A DNA stretch of 64,000 bases, taken from NCBI GenBank assembly GCA_951799445.1, contig OX637288.1, positions 8,930,501 through 8,994,500 of the forward strand, read 5' to 3'. The first letter of the stretch is position 1; every line of letters starts with the position of its first letter. The notes beneath the pieces are model-generated. The model saw nothing but the letters and a program-made list of their open reading frames with translations. It was not told where the DNA came from and did not search any database. Shown piece by piece: positions 34,529-46,502 of the stretch. Origin of the DNA: Pseudisothecium myosuroides (Eukaryota; Streptophyta; Bryopsida; Hypnales; Lembophyllaceae). Position numbers and translations under genes: made by a program.

Positions 34529-35814
34529 TTCATCCTAGACAAGCGAGCTAATTTTTCTTCTTGAAATTGACATTCCATAAATAGGTCAATATTATTATAT
34601 ATAAGTACGTTGTACTTTTGAATTAAATATTGATGTAATTATATCATAAACTTGCAGCCACAGAAATTGAAGTATCTACAGTACTTTTTATTCACGTTAA
34701 TGGCTTGGAAAAGTATATATTTCTTGGTATAAGGCACCCTAATTCTCATGACTTATTGAATGTAATTTAACAATGTATTGTATGGAGCACATTCAAATCC
34801 CTAGTAAATTTGATAGGGATCCGAATGTCAATCTGTCACCCTTGAACACCTACTTGTTGACCGTGGAAAGTTTGTTTACTGATAATGAGTGACACTATCC
34901 ACTAATTTCTTGAAAACAACTAATGCTAATTTATTTGATGTAAAAGTACTTTGCACATTAAACACATTTGGGATAGAATTGCAAGAATACACATTGAATA
35001 ACAATATTGGCCTAAATTTAAAATTGTTTGTCTTCCATAATACATGCAAAAGGAGACCCAATTGGTAATTCCTAGAGTTACTTGTATAGTACCGAGGCGT
35101 TCCAATTATAAAAACAACCATGAATAACCATTTTTATTATATGTAGTATGTGCATGGTATTAATTTTTTTCATTTATAAGAGGAAGCAAAAATAAATTTA
35201 ATCTAATTAAAGTGTTGTATTTGAAAGAACTGAAAAACAAATCATCAAATTTGTATGCTTTAGTGTTCAAAATAGAATATAGAAGTTGGAAATTATTCAT
35301 AGATTGAGTGTAGTTGTAAAAGCACACTATAATCATTGGCTACATTTCTTAATTTACAAAAAGAGTCTAATAAAAAATTGACCTTCTGTTGTATTTCAAA
35401 AAATTTAAGAGCAAGAAGTGATAAATTTGATATAGGGTTGTGTAAGGAAAAAATATAGAAGTTCAAAATGATATAAACATTCATGTAGGATTCATGAACA
35501 TAGTAATATATCATGGTCTTTATTTTTTAATTTACAAAAGTTCTAATGATTGGGTAAAATTTCCTTCAAAATAAAAATAAAGCATTCACATAAACGAATC
35601 CATGACAACTCATATTCAAGGCGACTAAAATATAGGACACATTTCATTCCCAATTTTTTTTTTGTAGACAGAAGAAGTTCAAATGGATTCAAAAGGAAAA
35701 TATTATATTTCATAGCATAAGAGTTGTCATATTTCATGTTTAATGGCTCTACAGTTTTTAGTTATTCAACCTACAGCAGCGGATGTCTTTACTTAGCGGT
35801 ATTTTTTTTTGCTC
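34529..35814. other. AT-rich stretch, nothing recognised
   Basis: Short frames only, with no splice-consistent exon, repeat or motif of note. Confidence 0.6.
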
Positions 35815-37045
35815 CTCGTTCCAATTTTTGAAGTGGAGGTCCAAATTCGAGGAGCTCATGGGTTTCAAAAGTTTCCCACATTTGCAACTTCTACATACTT
35901 TTATATTTCCTCCTCGTTCCAATTTCTTGACTTTAGAGTTCTATTTAATTTAAAGTACAGCGAAGCCGGATGGGTATTTGTTTTTTGTTTTCCTTTTTAA
36001 TTTTAGAAGTGGAGGTCCAAATTGGAGGAGCTCATGGGTTTCAAATGTTTCCCACATTTGCAACTTCTACATACTTTTATATTTCCTCCTCGTTCCAATT
36101 TCATGACTTTAAAGTTCTATTTAATTTAAAGTACAGCGAAGGATGACCGGCATTTGTTTTTTGTTTTCCTCTTTAATTTAAGAAAAAAAGGGGCAAATTG
36201 GAGGAGCTCATGGGTTTCAAATGTTTCCCACATTTGCAACTTCTACATATTTTTATATTTCCTCCTCGTTCCAATTTCATGACTTTAAAGTTCTATTTAA
36301 TTTAAAGTACAGCAAAGGATGACCGGCATTTGTTTTTTGTTTTCCTCTTTAATTTAAGAAAAAAAGGGGCAAATTGGAGGAGCTCATGGGTTTCAAATGT
36401 TTCCCACATTTGCAACTTCTACATATTTTTATATTTCCTCCTCGTTCCAATTTCATGACTTTAAAGTTCTATTTAATTTAAAGTACAGCAAAGGATGACC
36501 GGCATTTGTTTTTTGTTTTTCTCTTTAATTTAAGGAAAAAAGGGGCAAATTGGAGGAGCTCATGGGTTTCAAATGTTTCCCACATTTGCAACTTCTACAT
36601 ATTTTTATATTTCCTCCTCGTTCCAATTTCATGACTTTAAAGTTCTATTTAATTTAAAGTACAGCAAAGGATGACCGGCATTTGTTTTTTGTTTTTCTCT
36701 TTAATTTAAGAAAAAAAGGGGCAAATTGGAGGAGCTCATGGGTTTCAAATGTTTCCCACATTTGCAACTTCTACATATTTTTATATTTCCTCCTCGTTCC
36801 AATTTCATGACTTTAAAGTTCTATTTAATTTAAAGTACAGCAAAGGATGACCGGCATTTGTTTTTTGTTTTTCTCTTTAATTTAAGAAAAAAAGGGGCAA
36901 ATTGGAGGAGCTCATGGGTTTCAAATGTTTCCCACATTTGCAACTTCTACATATTTTTATATTTCCTCCTTGTTCCAATTTCATGACTTTAGAGTTCTAT
37001 TTAATTTAAAGTACAGCGAAGCCGGATGGGTATTTGTTTTTTATT
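35815..37045. repeat. 176-bp satellite, seven units
   Basis: GGAGCTCATGGGTTTCAAA starts at 35851, 36027, 36203, 36379, 36555, 36731 and 36907, exactly 176 bp each time. The middle units are nearly identical, while the first and last share a variant (AGTACAGCGAAGCCGGATGG). That is the usual picture of an array growing from the centre by unequal exchange. Confidence 0.97.
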
Positions 37046-38089
37046 TCATTTTTCATTTTTATAGTTTCTTTTGTTGAGGATTTAGAATATTATCTTTAAC
37101 ATTTTCCACATTTCAAATATTCCATATTATTTGTAATTTTTGAAAAATTCATTGCATGCCATGTATAATTATATATTGAATTAATTTTTAACGAATCTGA
37201 CCCAAACGTAAAGTACAATGCAAAGAAAGTGGGAAGCAATAAAATTCCGGATTTGTAGATGATATGTATCTAACTCAGTAATACTTATATTAATTATCTC
37301 AAAAAATATTGAAGCTATTTATTTGTATTTCAATTGTAAGGCTTTGTGAACTTCAATTTCTGGACCATGTGCGGATTGTATTGTAGAGGGTATTTTTTTA
37401 AAACTGTTTGCAAGGACTGAGGGGTGCACTAAATTTGTCTCTTGATGTTTGTACGTATGGTGTGAAAGTTATTGAATTTGAAAGTGCTCATTGAAATAAT
37501 TCTCATGAATTCATATTTCTATTGACTTTGAAAAACAGCACGTCAGGGCATACTGATTGTTTGTTAACATTCCAAATATGTACACACTCAAATTTTTTTA
37601 TGGCCAGGGCGCACGTCTTGAAAGAGTTTATCCATAGCAGTCCTTAAGTTCGGCTCTTATTTTTTTATATTTGGTTTCAATTGTAAGTTTGTTTTATTTA
37701 TTACATTTAGATCTCCCGAACTGTGCATTCCCGGGGACGCGCTCGGTATTATCGGAAAGCCCTCACCAAGGAGGGATGTACGGGCTTTGTTTTGTGACAT
37801 GTCGAAGTCTTGTGCATAAATTATAAATATTTGATTTTTTTTTGGTCCTTTTAAATTAATAAAATAATTATTCTAAATTAATTGTCTTTTGTGTGCAAAT
37901 TTCTCACATAATGAGCACCATTCGAAAGCCCTTGACGAGGAGGGCTGCGTGGGCTTTATTGTGCGGCGATGGACGTATGGTGGGAAAGTCAGACTTTTGA
38001 GGTCTTCTTTGGTTTTCAAAATGACTTTAGTTATACAGTCTACAGCAAAGGATTTTTTTTTGGGTTTAGGGTCCTCCTTAATGTCGGTA

Positions 38090-38470
38090 AAAAAGGCCCA
38101 AGTTGGAGGACCTCATGGATTTTACATGTTTCCGACAATTGCAACTTCTACGTATTATTTTTATTTCTTCCTCGTTCTAATTTCATGACTTTCAAGTTTT
38201 ATTTAACTTAAACTACAGCGCATGATGATGGGTATTTATTTTTTGTTGTCCCTCTTAATGTAGGAAAAAAGGTCCAAAATTGGAGGACCTCATAGATTTC
38301 AAATGTTTCCAACAATTGCAACTTGTACATATTTCTGTTAATATCCTCCTTGTTCCATTTTTTATTATGGCTTTATAATTTTTTTAAATTGAAGTACAAC
38401 AAAGGACAAGGGGGTGTTCATGTGATGTTCTCCTTGTAATTTTAGAGGAGAGAGCCCAAATGTGTAACCC
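38090..38470. repeat. Diverged relatives of the 176-bp satellite
   Basis: Two units recognisable by TTGGAGGACCTCATGGATTT and the following TTTCCGACAATTGCAAC segment are about 70-80 percent similar to the main array. The array was therefore once longer or seeded from a dispersed repeat. Confidence 0.75.
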
Positions 38471-39416
38471 ATTTGAATTCTATAAGCAATTGGGATGAAC
38501 ATTTAAATTCCGCCTCGTTCGTAAGCTTATAACTTTCGTAGGGTGGTCAACTGTGCTTTGGAAGTCGCGTGCATACACAGCAACACACAGCAGCGGAAAT
38601 AGAAGCCGATAGTTCACATCACAAAAAGTTAGAAGTGTGAGACGAAAAGTAAACTCCAATTGACGATCCTTCATACTGACGGTTTGTCTTGCCAAACGAT
38701 AAAAATTCATCCAATGATCAGCAAAATCCTTCCCCGTAGCGAGTTTTTGCCATGTTCTCATATTAGTACTTTAGACGAGAAAATATGTTCCTTAGTGGCT
38801 CCGATGAACGAATGGCACTTAAATAATGTTGAAAGGAGGTAATCTCCATATGCATGCAGCTTCGGACAAGCTCTGTATTGGACACTCCTCTGTCCACTGG
38901 AATCCAATTTCAGGTAGGCAAGACCCGCAATGCTTTATGTTCTTTTCAGTTGTTGCCCTCTCCCACAAACAAGTTCATTTTTGATGAAAAGAAAACATCT
39001 AGAGGATCGCCTTCAACTTTCGGGCTCATCAATGCCTTCTGTCCTCCAAAACTATGGGACCGCCAGTACGATTTGTACCGCAAATCTGAAGCCTCCGTAG
39101 GTAAAGGGGGAGAGCCTTTTCTGAACTAGGGAATAGAACACTTAAGTGATTGCTCCCTTCAATGAACTTCTCCACGATGATATGAAAAGCATGAAACACT
39201 GTCGACGAAGAAAGTCCTACTAACTGGCGGAGTCACTTTCTACATACATTGCAGATGCTTCTGATACCACTCTTGTCTCGGAGTAAGCTTTTCAATGTCC
39301 TATAGTATTGAAAAGGAGATGGTATCGTATGGCTTAGAAGACCAGCAACAAGGACACTGCAGGAGCTCATTGCTAACTAATTCCGCTTCTGTCAGTCCAA
39401 TGAAAGGGTCAACAAG
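38471..39416. other. Possible gene remnant, not assignable
   Basis: This stretch is richer in GC than its surroundings. It has minus-strand open segments (MRTWQKLATGKDFADHW at 38761; a second around 39100-38940) separated by stops and possible splice sites. I cannot name a family. Confidence 0.25.
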
Positions 39417-39665
39417 CACTATAAGAAACCCGCGTTTTAGGTGATAAACCCTAATTTTTATGACGGATTGTAGGTGATGTCAATGTTGACAACCAAAATT
39501 TTTTATGTCAACAAAAATGTCCAATCCAATGTTTTTATGTCAACATTGATATTACATTGTACATTTTTATTGACATAGAAAATTGTGGTTGTCAACATTG
39601 ACATCACCTTGAATCCGTCATAAAAAATTAGGGCTCGTCACATAAAACGTCAGTTTCTTATAGTG
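39417..39665. mobile_element. 249-bp CACTA-type MITE
   Basis: CACTATAAGAAA at the left and TTTCTTATAGTG at the right are flanked by AAG on both sides. Long internal inverted segments (GTCAACATTGACATCACC and its complement) make most of the element a hairpin. Confidence 0.85.
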
Positions 39666-40682
39666 AAGTGGATGGGCTGTCGTTGCATGCAAGAGCGCCA
39701 GGTACAGCCAAGCTGTTTGGCTGGCCGAGGCTCGATCGCATTGCAGTCTATCATGGATTTAATCTTATTTGAATGTCTAAGATGTTCCATTGTTATTCAA
39801 AGCTTACTACAGTTGAACAAAGTCATGTGCCTATAGTATTATTTTTTAAATTTGGAAGTAGGTATGGATTAGGAAGAATGACCCCTTGGTTATGTCAAAT
39901 GTGTAGCAAATTTTGAACTCGTACCAATTGAATGTATTCGTGCAATACGTAAGAAACAATAAAAAATTGACCGCAATTACGTTAACCCTTGATTTCAGAG
40001 GTCCTAGTAAATTGCCAAAGTCATTCATGTCAATGTCTTCACATTTATGGGAATGTCTTTACATTTATAAAAATGTCTCTATAATTATTAGAATGTCACT
40101 ACATTTAAGCAAATGTCACTCACTTCATGAGTTTGTTTAGGAAGTCCTTGTAGCTGTATGCCGAAGGATTTCATTTCACACAAGCCTTCAATTAGGATCA
40201 CCCCTTTTACTCATCAGCTACATCTCATCTCTCACGTAGTGATCCTGAACATGTTATTTTTCACATGAATTTTGAACTTGCTTATCTTTCATTTAAATTG
40301 TATATATTTTCTTTTCACAGCGGTAAATTTTTTTAACAATATTGTCAAAGAAGATCAAAGACATCACCTTCAATAGAATATGAGTTATATTATTTTATAC
40401 ACATACCGTATGTTTGGGCCACATTAATAAGGCCGAAGTTAGACAAAATATTTTTTTTTTCATATAAAGAATACCATTTGAAAGCCCTTGACAATGAGGG
40501 GAGCACGGGCTTTGTTTCGTAGTGCGTAGACTTATCATAGTAGGGAAGTTATAGACTTTTGAGGCCTTTTTTTGTTTTAAAATTGACTTGTCTCCCTTTA
40601 TTTGGTTGTGGCGACATCACAGGAGACAATAGTGACTAATGGGATTGGATTTATTTAATGTACATGACAGATTTATTTTTAT

Positions 40683-41322
40683 CCCCTACATGCCCGAGTC
40701 ACCAGTTTCTGGTATTTCGAGAACTTTGAAGTCAAGTGAAATCCAATGAAGTTGCTATTTTTAGTAGTTTAAAATTTTAAAATTACTCTTTTTGAAATCT
40801 AGTTTTAGGATGAAGGAGCTGATCCTAAAAATTAATGAAGGATTATGATTTTGCTATTCAAGATTTTGTGCAAGCATACCCGTTGCAATATTGACTCCCG
40901 TAGTGTTAAAGGCTCTTCGAAATGAGCCTCAAATACAGTAGATGTTTGAGGAAAAATGACCTTCGAAATTCATTTAAAAAAATTGTAGACTACATTTTGA
41001 AAAACCATGAATTGATTGTGGTTGTGCATGCTACACACTTCAACCTCATATTTTTGGAGTGACGATCTTTTTAGAGTTGACATGCAAAACTAGAATTGAA
41101 AATTTTTCTTAGTTTTAACACCCTCATGATCAAACATTATAATCTTTCAATTTGTACGTGATATTGTTATGTTTTTTCCCCCTATGTGATCTGTAACATG
41201 TCTAGTTTCAATATGTAAGGTTACAATTCAGAAGAAATTGGTACAACTTATGAAATGTTGACTTTTTGTTCAATTCAGAGCAAACTTCAAGAAGCTACAC
41301 AGAGGCCTTGGGCATTTAGGGG
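40683..41322. mobile_element. 640-bp piggyBac-like MITE, inverted relative of the 12.5-kb copy
   Basis: The ends are CCCCTACATGCCC and GGGCATTTAGGGG. The flanks TTAT and ATAA are each one change from TTAA. The body is the diverged reverse complement of 12518-13151. For example, GTTTGACCATGAGGGTG there is CACCCTCATGATCAAAC here. Confidence 0.7.
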
Positions 41323-41357
41323 ATAAAAAGGTACTGTATTTTACAATCCATACCTTT

Positions 41358-41436
41358 AGTTTGTTAGTTAGTTAGTTAGTTAGTTAGTTTGTTTGTTTGT
41401 TTGTTTGTTTGTTTGTTTGTTTGTTTGTTTTGTTTT
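41358..41436. repeat. Compound microsatellite (GTTA)n-(GTTT)n
   Basis: About six GTTA units run directly into about ten TTTG units. Confidence 0.97.
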
Positions 41437-42264
41437 GTTTGTATCATATTCAGATCTCTTGGACCGTGCATCCCGCGAGGGTGTGCTTGGTACCGTTGGA
41501 AAGCCCTCGGCGAGGAGGGGTGCACGGGCTTGGTTTTGAGGCGTTCCGACCTGGGGGGAGAAGTTATGGATTTTTGAGTTATTTTTTGTTCTTAAGTAAT
41601 TACTAAATCATATTAAATTATTTATCTTTTGAACCAAGTGCCAAATTCTCACGTGCTTGGTACCATTGGAAAGCCCTCGGCGAGGAGGGATGCACGGGCT
41701 TTGTTTTGTGGCATTTGGACCTACGGTGGAAAAGTTGTGGATTTCTGAGTTATTTTTTGTTTTTAAAATAACTTTTACTTCTGTTTTGGATGTGGCAACG
41801 GCACATGGCTACACTAGTATACAATGAATATCACATGGTCTTATATCTGAAATTTATCCTTAAAACATTTTCAACTTCTGCATTTGTTTCTCTCATATCA
41901 CCTTATTTGATGTGTATGGTTTTCATAATTGTGGTTCTACAAAGTGCAGGGCCAGTCATGGCTCATGTGAATTTCGTACGTACGAAATCGGAACAAAATG
42001 TCATGATTTTCGAACTCCTGTAAATCCTAAATTCATGTTTGAAATATAATCCGAAATCGTTGTTATCACCGTTTCTGTGGAAAAAGCGAGGGGAATGTGT
42101 CCAACTAATATTACCCAAAAATGTCAGTGGCATAATTACAACCTACGGCATTGGATTCCTTTTTTTTGGCTGTGCAGCTACAAAGTCATCCCTGAATCCG
42201 GTGATTTTCTATTTTCTGCCGCCATCGGAATATGAGCGTTCAAAATTAAATTACTCCAATGTAG

Positions 42265-42320
42265 TTCCCACCCACAAGTTCCCGCCCATAAGATCCCGCC
42301 CACGAGTTCCCGCGAGTGAG
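42265..42320 (+). promoter_or_regulatory. Four 14-bp tandem units with E2F-like cores upstream of the transposase-like gene
   Basis: The units are TTCCCACCCACAAG, TTCCCGCCCATAAG, ATCCCGCCCACGAG and TTCCCGCGAGTGAG. TTCCCGCC/G matches the E2F/DP binding core known from plants and animals. They lie about 1.3 kb before the ATG, in a region followed by probable leader introns, so a promoter role is plausible but unproved. Confidence 0.4.
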
Positions 42321-42485
42321 CCAGTTGTACGCCGTCATCCACTATTCCGAAATTCTTCTTCACTCTTTCTTGTTGTCTGGATCAACTCGTGTGCGCGTCG
42401 GCTTCTTCCTTTCTGTGGTCAAGCAGATCAATTTGAGTTGCAGGTGTAGTCCAATTATTGAGTGTATTTGTCATTGATAGATATC

Positions 42486-42830
42486 ATGGCCGGCGAATCC
42501 TGGAAGAAGGATCTCCAATTTGCACAAGCGCTCGCGGTCAACATATGTAGTTATTGTCATCACATTGCGGGCTCCATTTCTGTTTTTGAATTGATTGCAG
42601 ATTACGTTTGACTCTACGTGCAGTCCTGAGAGAAGATTGCGTTCAAGAAACGGGTCCACTGTGGAGAGAGTGCCATAGAGATTGTAGTTTGTGTTGTACA
42701 GTATGGTGTACAATTGAATGAGACATCCTGCATCTCATGTCCCCGTCTCTGGAATTGTTTGTGGAAGTGGAGGTGATGGTTCCTCCGATGTTGGCGCCGG
42801 AAATTACGGAATCGTGAACATAATTTTAAT
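42486..42830 (+). other. Possible leader exons of the transposase-like element
   Basis: An ATG at 42486 opens MAGESWKKDLQFAQAL. After a GATTGCAG acceptor a Cys-rich frame follows (PLWRECHRDCSLCC), ending after a TGA with VEVEVMVPPMLAPEI. The codon choice looks coding, but I could not join the pieces in phase. Confidence 0.25.
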
Positions 42831-42854
42831 GTCCCGCAATTTACGGGATTAATC

Positions 42855-43590
42855 AGCTCGAATCGAGCTGATTGACTGACCACTCTAAATTCTTGTACTT
42901 GAGAAGGCAGCTCGAATTGAGCTGAATGTGTCCTAGTGAAACTACTATAATTTAATGACGATCACATAATCATGAACCTCTGGAAATTTCTGAATGTGAT
43001 TTAGCTCGAGTCGAGCTTAATATACTTCCAATGAATTATTCTGAATTCACAGAATTAAGAGTACATCACGAGCTCACATCTGTGGGTCAGCTCGATTCGA
43101 GCTGATTCTAGAAGCTTCCGTAACATGATTTATGAAAAATAGAAATCTATAGTTCTTCCTGTTTTAGCAAAAGTAATGAATTTAGTATATATAAAGACGA
43201 AAGGACTGTCAGGTGCAAGGAGCTCGAATTGAGCTCATTATTATATAGAGAAATGTAAAAGACTCTATGACTTCTTCAGAGGCTGTCGTTTAGCTCGAAT
43301 CGAGCTGATCTGATCTTGTCAATTTTAGGGGTTGACCATATTATTCTCATTTCTGCAGTTGTTCAGAATGATTTCGCAAAATATTTTCATGTCAACAGTT
43401 GTGGTTCTGACCATTCTACAGTATAAAATACTATTTTCTCTCCTTTAGATTAAGGGTCAATCTATTATAGATCCCCTGAACGAGTAGTATTTTACGCAGT
43501 TGAACAGGGACCCCACCTTAAAAGAGTATGTGAACATTTTATGTTGACTTCTAATATCTTTTGGTTATCCCATTCAGCTCGATTTGAGCT
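42855..43590. repeat. Palindrome cluster III: seven copies of AGCTCGANTCGAGCT
   Basis: Copies start at 42855, 42909, 43003, 43089, 43221, 43292 and 43576. All lie in the 5' region just before the transposase-like gene. A TTCTGCAG acceptor sits eight bases upstream of its ATG, so they are probably in leader introns. None was seen after the gene. Confidence 0.92.
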
Positions 43591-43661
43591 GAATAGAGAA
43601 ATGATGAACGTTATGACGAGCACTTACAAAATGTTGGCTTCCTGTTCTGCAGATATCTGTC

Positions 43662-46502
43662 ATGAGTTCCTCTGACATTGCAGCTGACCCTATGGAGTAT
43701 TCAGATGAGGAAAATCCTGCGGTTGAAAGTATGAATGTCGAAATTCCGGAATGCGAAGGAATTCCACGTCGTCTCTGGAATACTAGAACCGTGACTTTGT
43801 ACAACGATGGCGGTCTACTCATTGGCGAAGGTACTTGCCATAGCGTCAATTCGGACCTCGTGCTCGGTGCAAATGGTCCTCTTGGGGATACCCACGTCGC
43901 TGTGCACATTACGAGGACTCATTCTGAAGTGGACATCCTGGAGGAGAGAATCTACTATTTGATGGCTTGGCCCATTGACAGAGTCCACTGCTCTGGGGCA
44001 AGTCTTTGCGACCATGAACTACGAGATAATTTCAGAACTCAGCAGGCCCTTCTTCTGAATCCTCCTACACGAACTTCTGCTCGGCCTTATTCAAGTCTAC
44101 TTCGAAATCCACCTCGCGTGACGGCCCTCAAGTCTAAAGAACTCCTCACTCAAGAGTCCATCAACCTCGTTTCCAGCAAAATGTGCTGCAACAAAAATTG
44201 TGTTCAGTCGTTTCCAAGAGAGAAAATTCGAGCCTTCAGAGAACGCATGTACCACAGCTCATCATTTAAGTTCAGGTCCCACATGAAGACTGATGTGCAC
44301 AGATCAGTTCATCTTGATGCACGTGGGAGGAAGATGGTGACCATTGAAAGCATTAGTGTGTGCATGCGAGCATGGATGCATATTACTGCTGTCCCGGAGG
44401 CAACATTTTATCGTTACCTGAAATACTGGAAGGACGATCGAGAGGCGCATGCACACGGTAATACGGGGTTGTCGAAGCCAAGGAAGCATACTGAACAAGC
44501 CACGGCAACGTTGAAGTGCATCCTTGACAAGGAGGCGGATCACATGCCACATCGTACCCGAACTCTGAAGTCAGGGGACAAAGTTGTCTCCATGTGTCTC
44601 CCCGCTACCTTTCAATGGAAGGGTAAAATGAAAGAAATCAACGAAGTGAATGCGGCCTTCGGATTGCCGGACGTTTCAACTTCAAACTTGAGCAAGATTA
44701 GGTCCTCATAGTTTCCGGAGTACGAGGTCAAGAAGCCTGGAGATAACTTTGCTCGGTGTTCGGAGTGTGACAGATTACAAGAGATACGGAAGAGTTGTTT
44801 TGTCGGATCTGAAAGCGCTCTGAAATGGACAAGGAGGCTAGATAGACACTTGGCTATTGCTCGGGCGCATAGGGAGCTGTATTATGCAAACCGTTACCAG
44901 TCGCACAGTTTTCCACACGAGTGTTTGACAATCATGCATGACAAGATGGACCATTCTAAAATTGCATCCCCGGTCTTCTCTCACAAGACTAAAGAACTGG
45001 ACGGGCTCACGAAATTGCCTGTTGCTGTCACCGGCATGATTGCGCATGGTCATGGTGATGTTCGGTACGCGCATTATGGCTTGGAAATGTTTCCTAAAGA
45101 TTCGAACTACACCGTTGGCTCCATGGCAAAGTTATTGCGAGATTTGGAATTGCCGCCAAAGTCTTCTTCTCGACAATTGTTTGTGGGGGCAAGGTCGACA
45201 AATTTGTCAAAGGCGCTTCTCAAGGGCGCGGAAATGTGTGAAGCCTCACTCCCCTTGCCACCGGAGACCTTAGTTCCAGCAACGCCTTTGCCGCCCATTT
45301 TGAATGTGCAAATGGACAATGCCGCTGGGGACAACAAGAATAGATACGTTTTTTGCTACTGGTCTCTACTGGTTGCAAACAAGATTTTTCGTGAAGTGTA
45401 TGTGAACTTCATGATTGTGGGTCATACTCATGACGACATTGATGCGCTCTTTGGAAGATGGAGCATGTTGTTGAAGAAGGAAAATTTCCTGACAATTCCT
45501 GCGCTTATGAAGTCGTTCATGGATGTAGAAACCATTCCTACTATCCCCCATCTTATAGAAGAAGTGCCTGATTTCAAGGCTTTCATTGCAGGCAAATTTT
45601 TGGCCGGCAGCCATATCATGATTGGGCACACAAAGCCCCAACAAGTGAAGTTCTACCTTGATTCGACAGGTTGTCCTGTCATGAAGTACAAATTGAAGTG
45701 CACTGACCTAGATTGGTTGCCCTCAGGCACAGGTGGCGGAATTAAATTATGGCATGAGGATTTGGAGGGGCAAAGTTTATGGCCCCATGGAGTACCACAG
45801 GCAGTTCTGCCAGTCCCAATGAAAGCTAAGGCAGACATTGTGAAGGGTATATCCGCGTTTATTAAGTACTGGGAGAACTTGTGCAACCAAGACCGCACTG
45901 GGGAATGCCGAAGACGACTGGAGCATATAGTGCACTATTGGCGTGGTGTGAAGGTAGCACTTGAAGAACCACTACCTGACTCTACTGTTTTGAAGGATGG
46001 CTTCTGGCCGACTACTCGTGTTTAGGCGACTCGGGTTGAAAAATTAGACAGCGATGGAGAGGATCGTGAAGAGTTTGGGGAAGATGATGTGTACGTCGGG
46101 CCATTGAGTGGTCGCCCACAACCGTCCTTCAGGGTGGCTCGAGATCTCTTCGAAGGCTATTTTGTTGCGATTACTCCCGCGGAAAATGAGGTGCAACCAG
46201 TGTGGATTGCAAGGGCGTTGTCAGATCCTTTTGTTGATCCACTACATCCAAATTCTGTGCGCATTCAATACTTCCGTCCAACAGCTGTAGATGACGATAT
46301 TCAAAAATTCTACACTGGATGGGACAACGGCAGAGGTCTACGTTGGGAGATTGATGCAAAGGAACTGCCACTTTGGCAGCACACGGATGATGTTATGACA
46401 GCGTGGAAGTGTAGGACCAATAAAGATACTGCACATTGCAAGATCAAGATTCCTCCTGCTCAAATTGAAATTATCAAGCAAAGTTTGGCTGCAAATCGTT
46501 AG
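43662..46502 (+). pseudogene. Transposase-like gene (GHTHDDID family), single frame with two internal TAGs
   Basis: ATG 43662 and TAG 46502 bound one 947-codon frame, interrupted by TAG at 44709-44711 and at 46023-46025. There is no frameshift. In order: an acidic N-terminus; a domain around residues 25-110; a Cys motif MCCNKNCVQSFP near residue 172; a helix-turn-helix-like stretch; and a second Cys pair FARCSECDRL just after the first TAG. Then come HDKMDHSK near residue 430, VQMDNAAGDNKNRYVF near 552 and VGHTHDDIDALFGRW near 590. The last three have the layout of an RNase H-fold DDE/D nuclease. They recall the widespread plant and oomycete proteins with GHTHxDID, which I believe are filed as DUF7869. 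A 3' remnant lies at 15.9-16.8 kb. The function, cut and paste or otherwise, is inferred. The stops make it probably inactive unless read through. Confidence 0.72.

Larger units (their letters stand above)
37754..41710. repeat. Five dispersed copies of a GC-rich hairpin motif
   Basis: Copies at about 37754-37796, 37923-37965, 40480-40522, 41498-41540 and 41668-41710 share GAAAGCCCTYGRCGAGGAGG and, after a short loop, CGGGCTTTRTTTTG. AAAGCCC and GGGCTTT can pair. Up to 60 bp on each side are also alike, in an otherwise AT-rich region. Confidence 0.85.

Noticed and set aside
44700..44720. Removing the TAG at 44709 by a short intron
   Set aside because: The only nearby GT...AG pair spans about ten bases, far too short. 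Residues on both sides continue the family pattern.
464..46025. U-to-C RNA editing as the reason the TAG codons are tolerated
   Set aside because: Stop-removing U-to-C editing is known in organelles of some land plants, not in nuclear transcripts, and these are nuclear spliced genes.
464..46025. A changed genetic code with TAG as a sense codon
   Set aside because: CTPA uses TAG as its final stop at 63868-63870 in normal position, so a genome-wide reassignment is unlikely.
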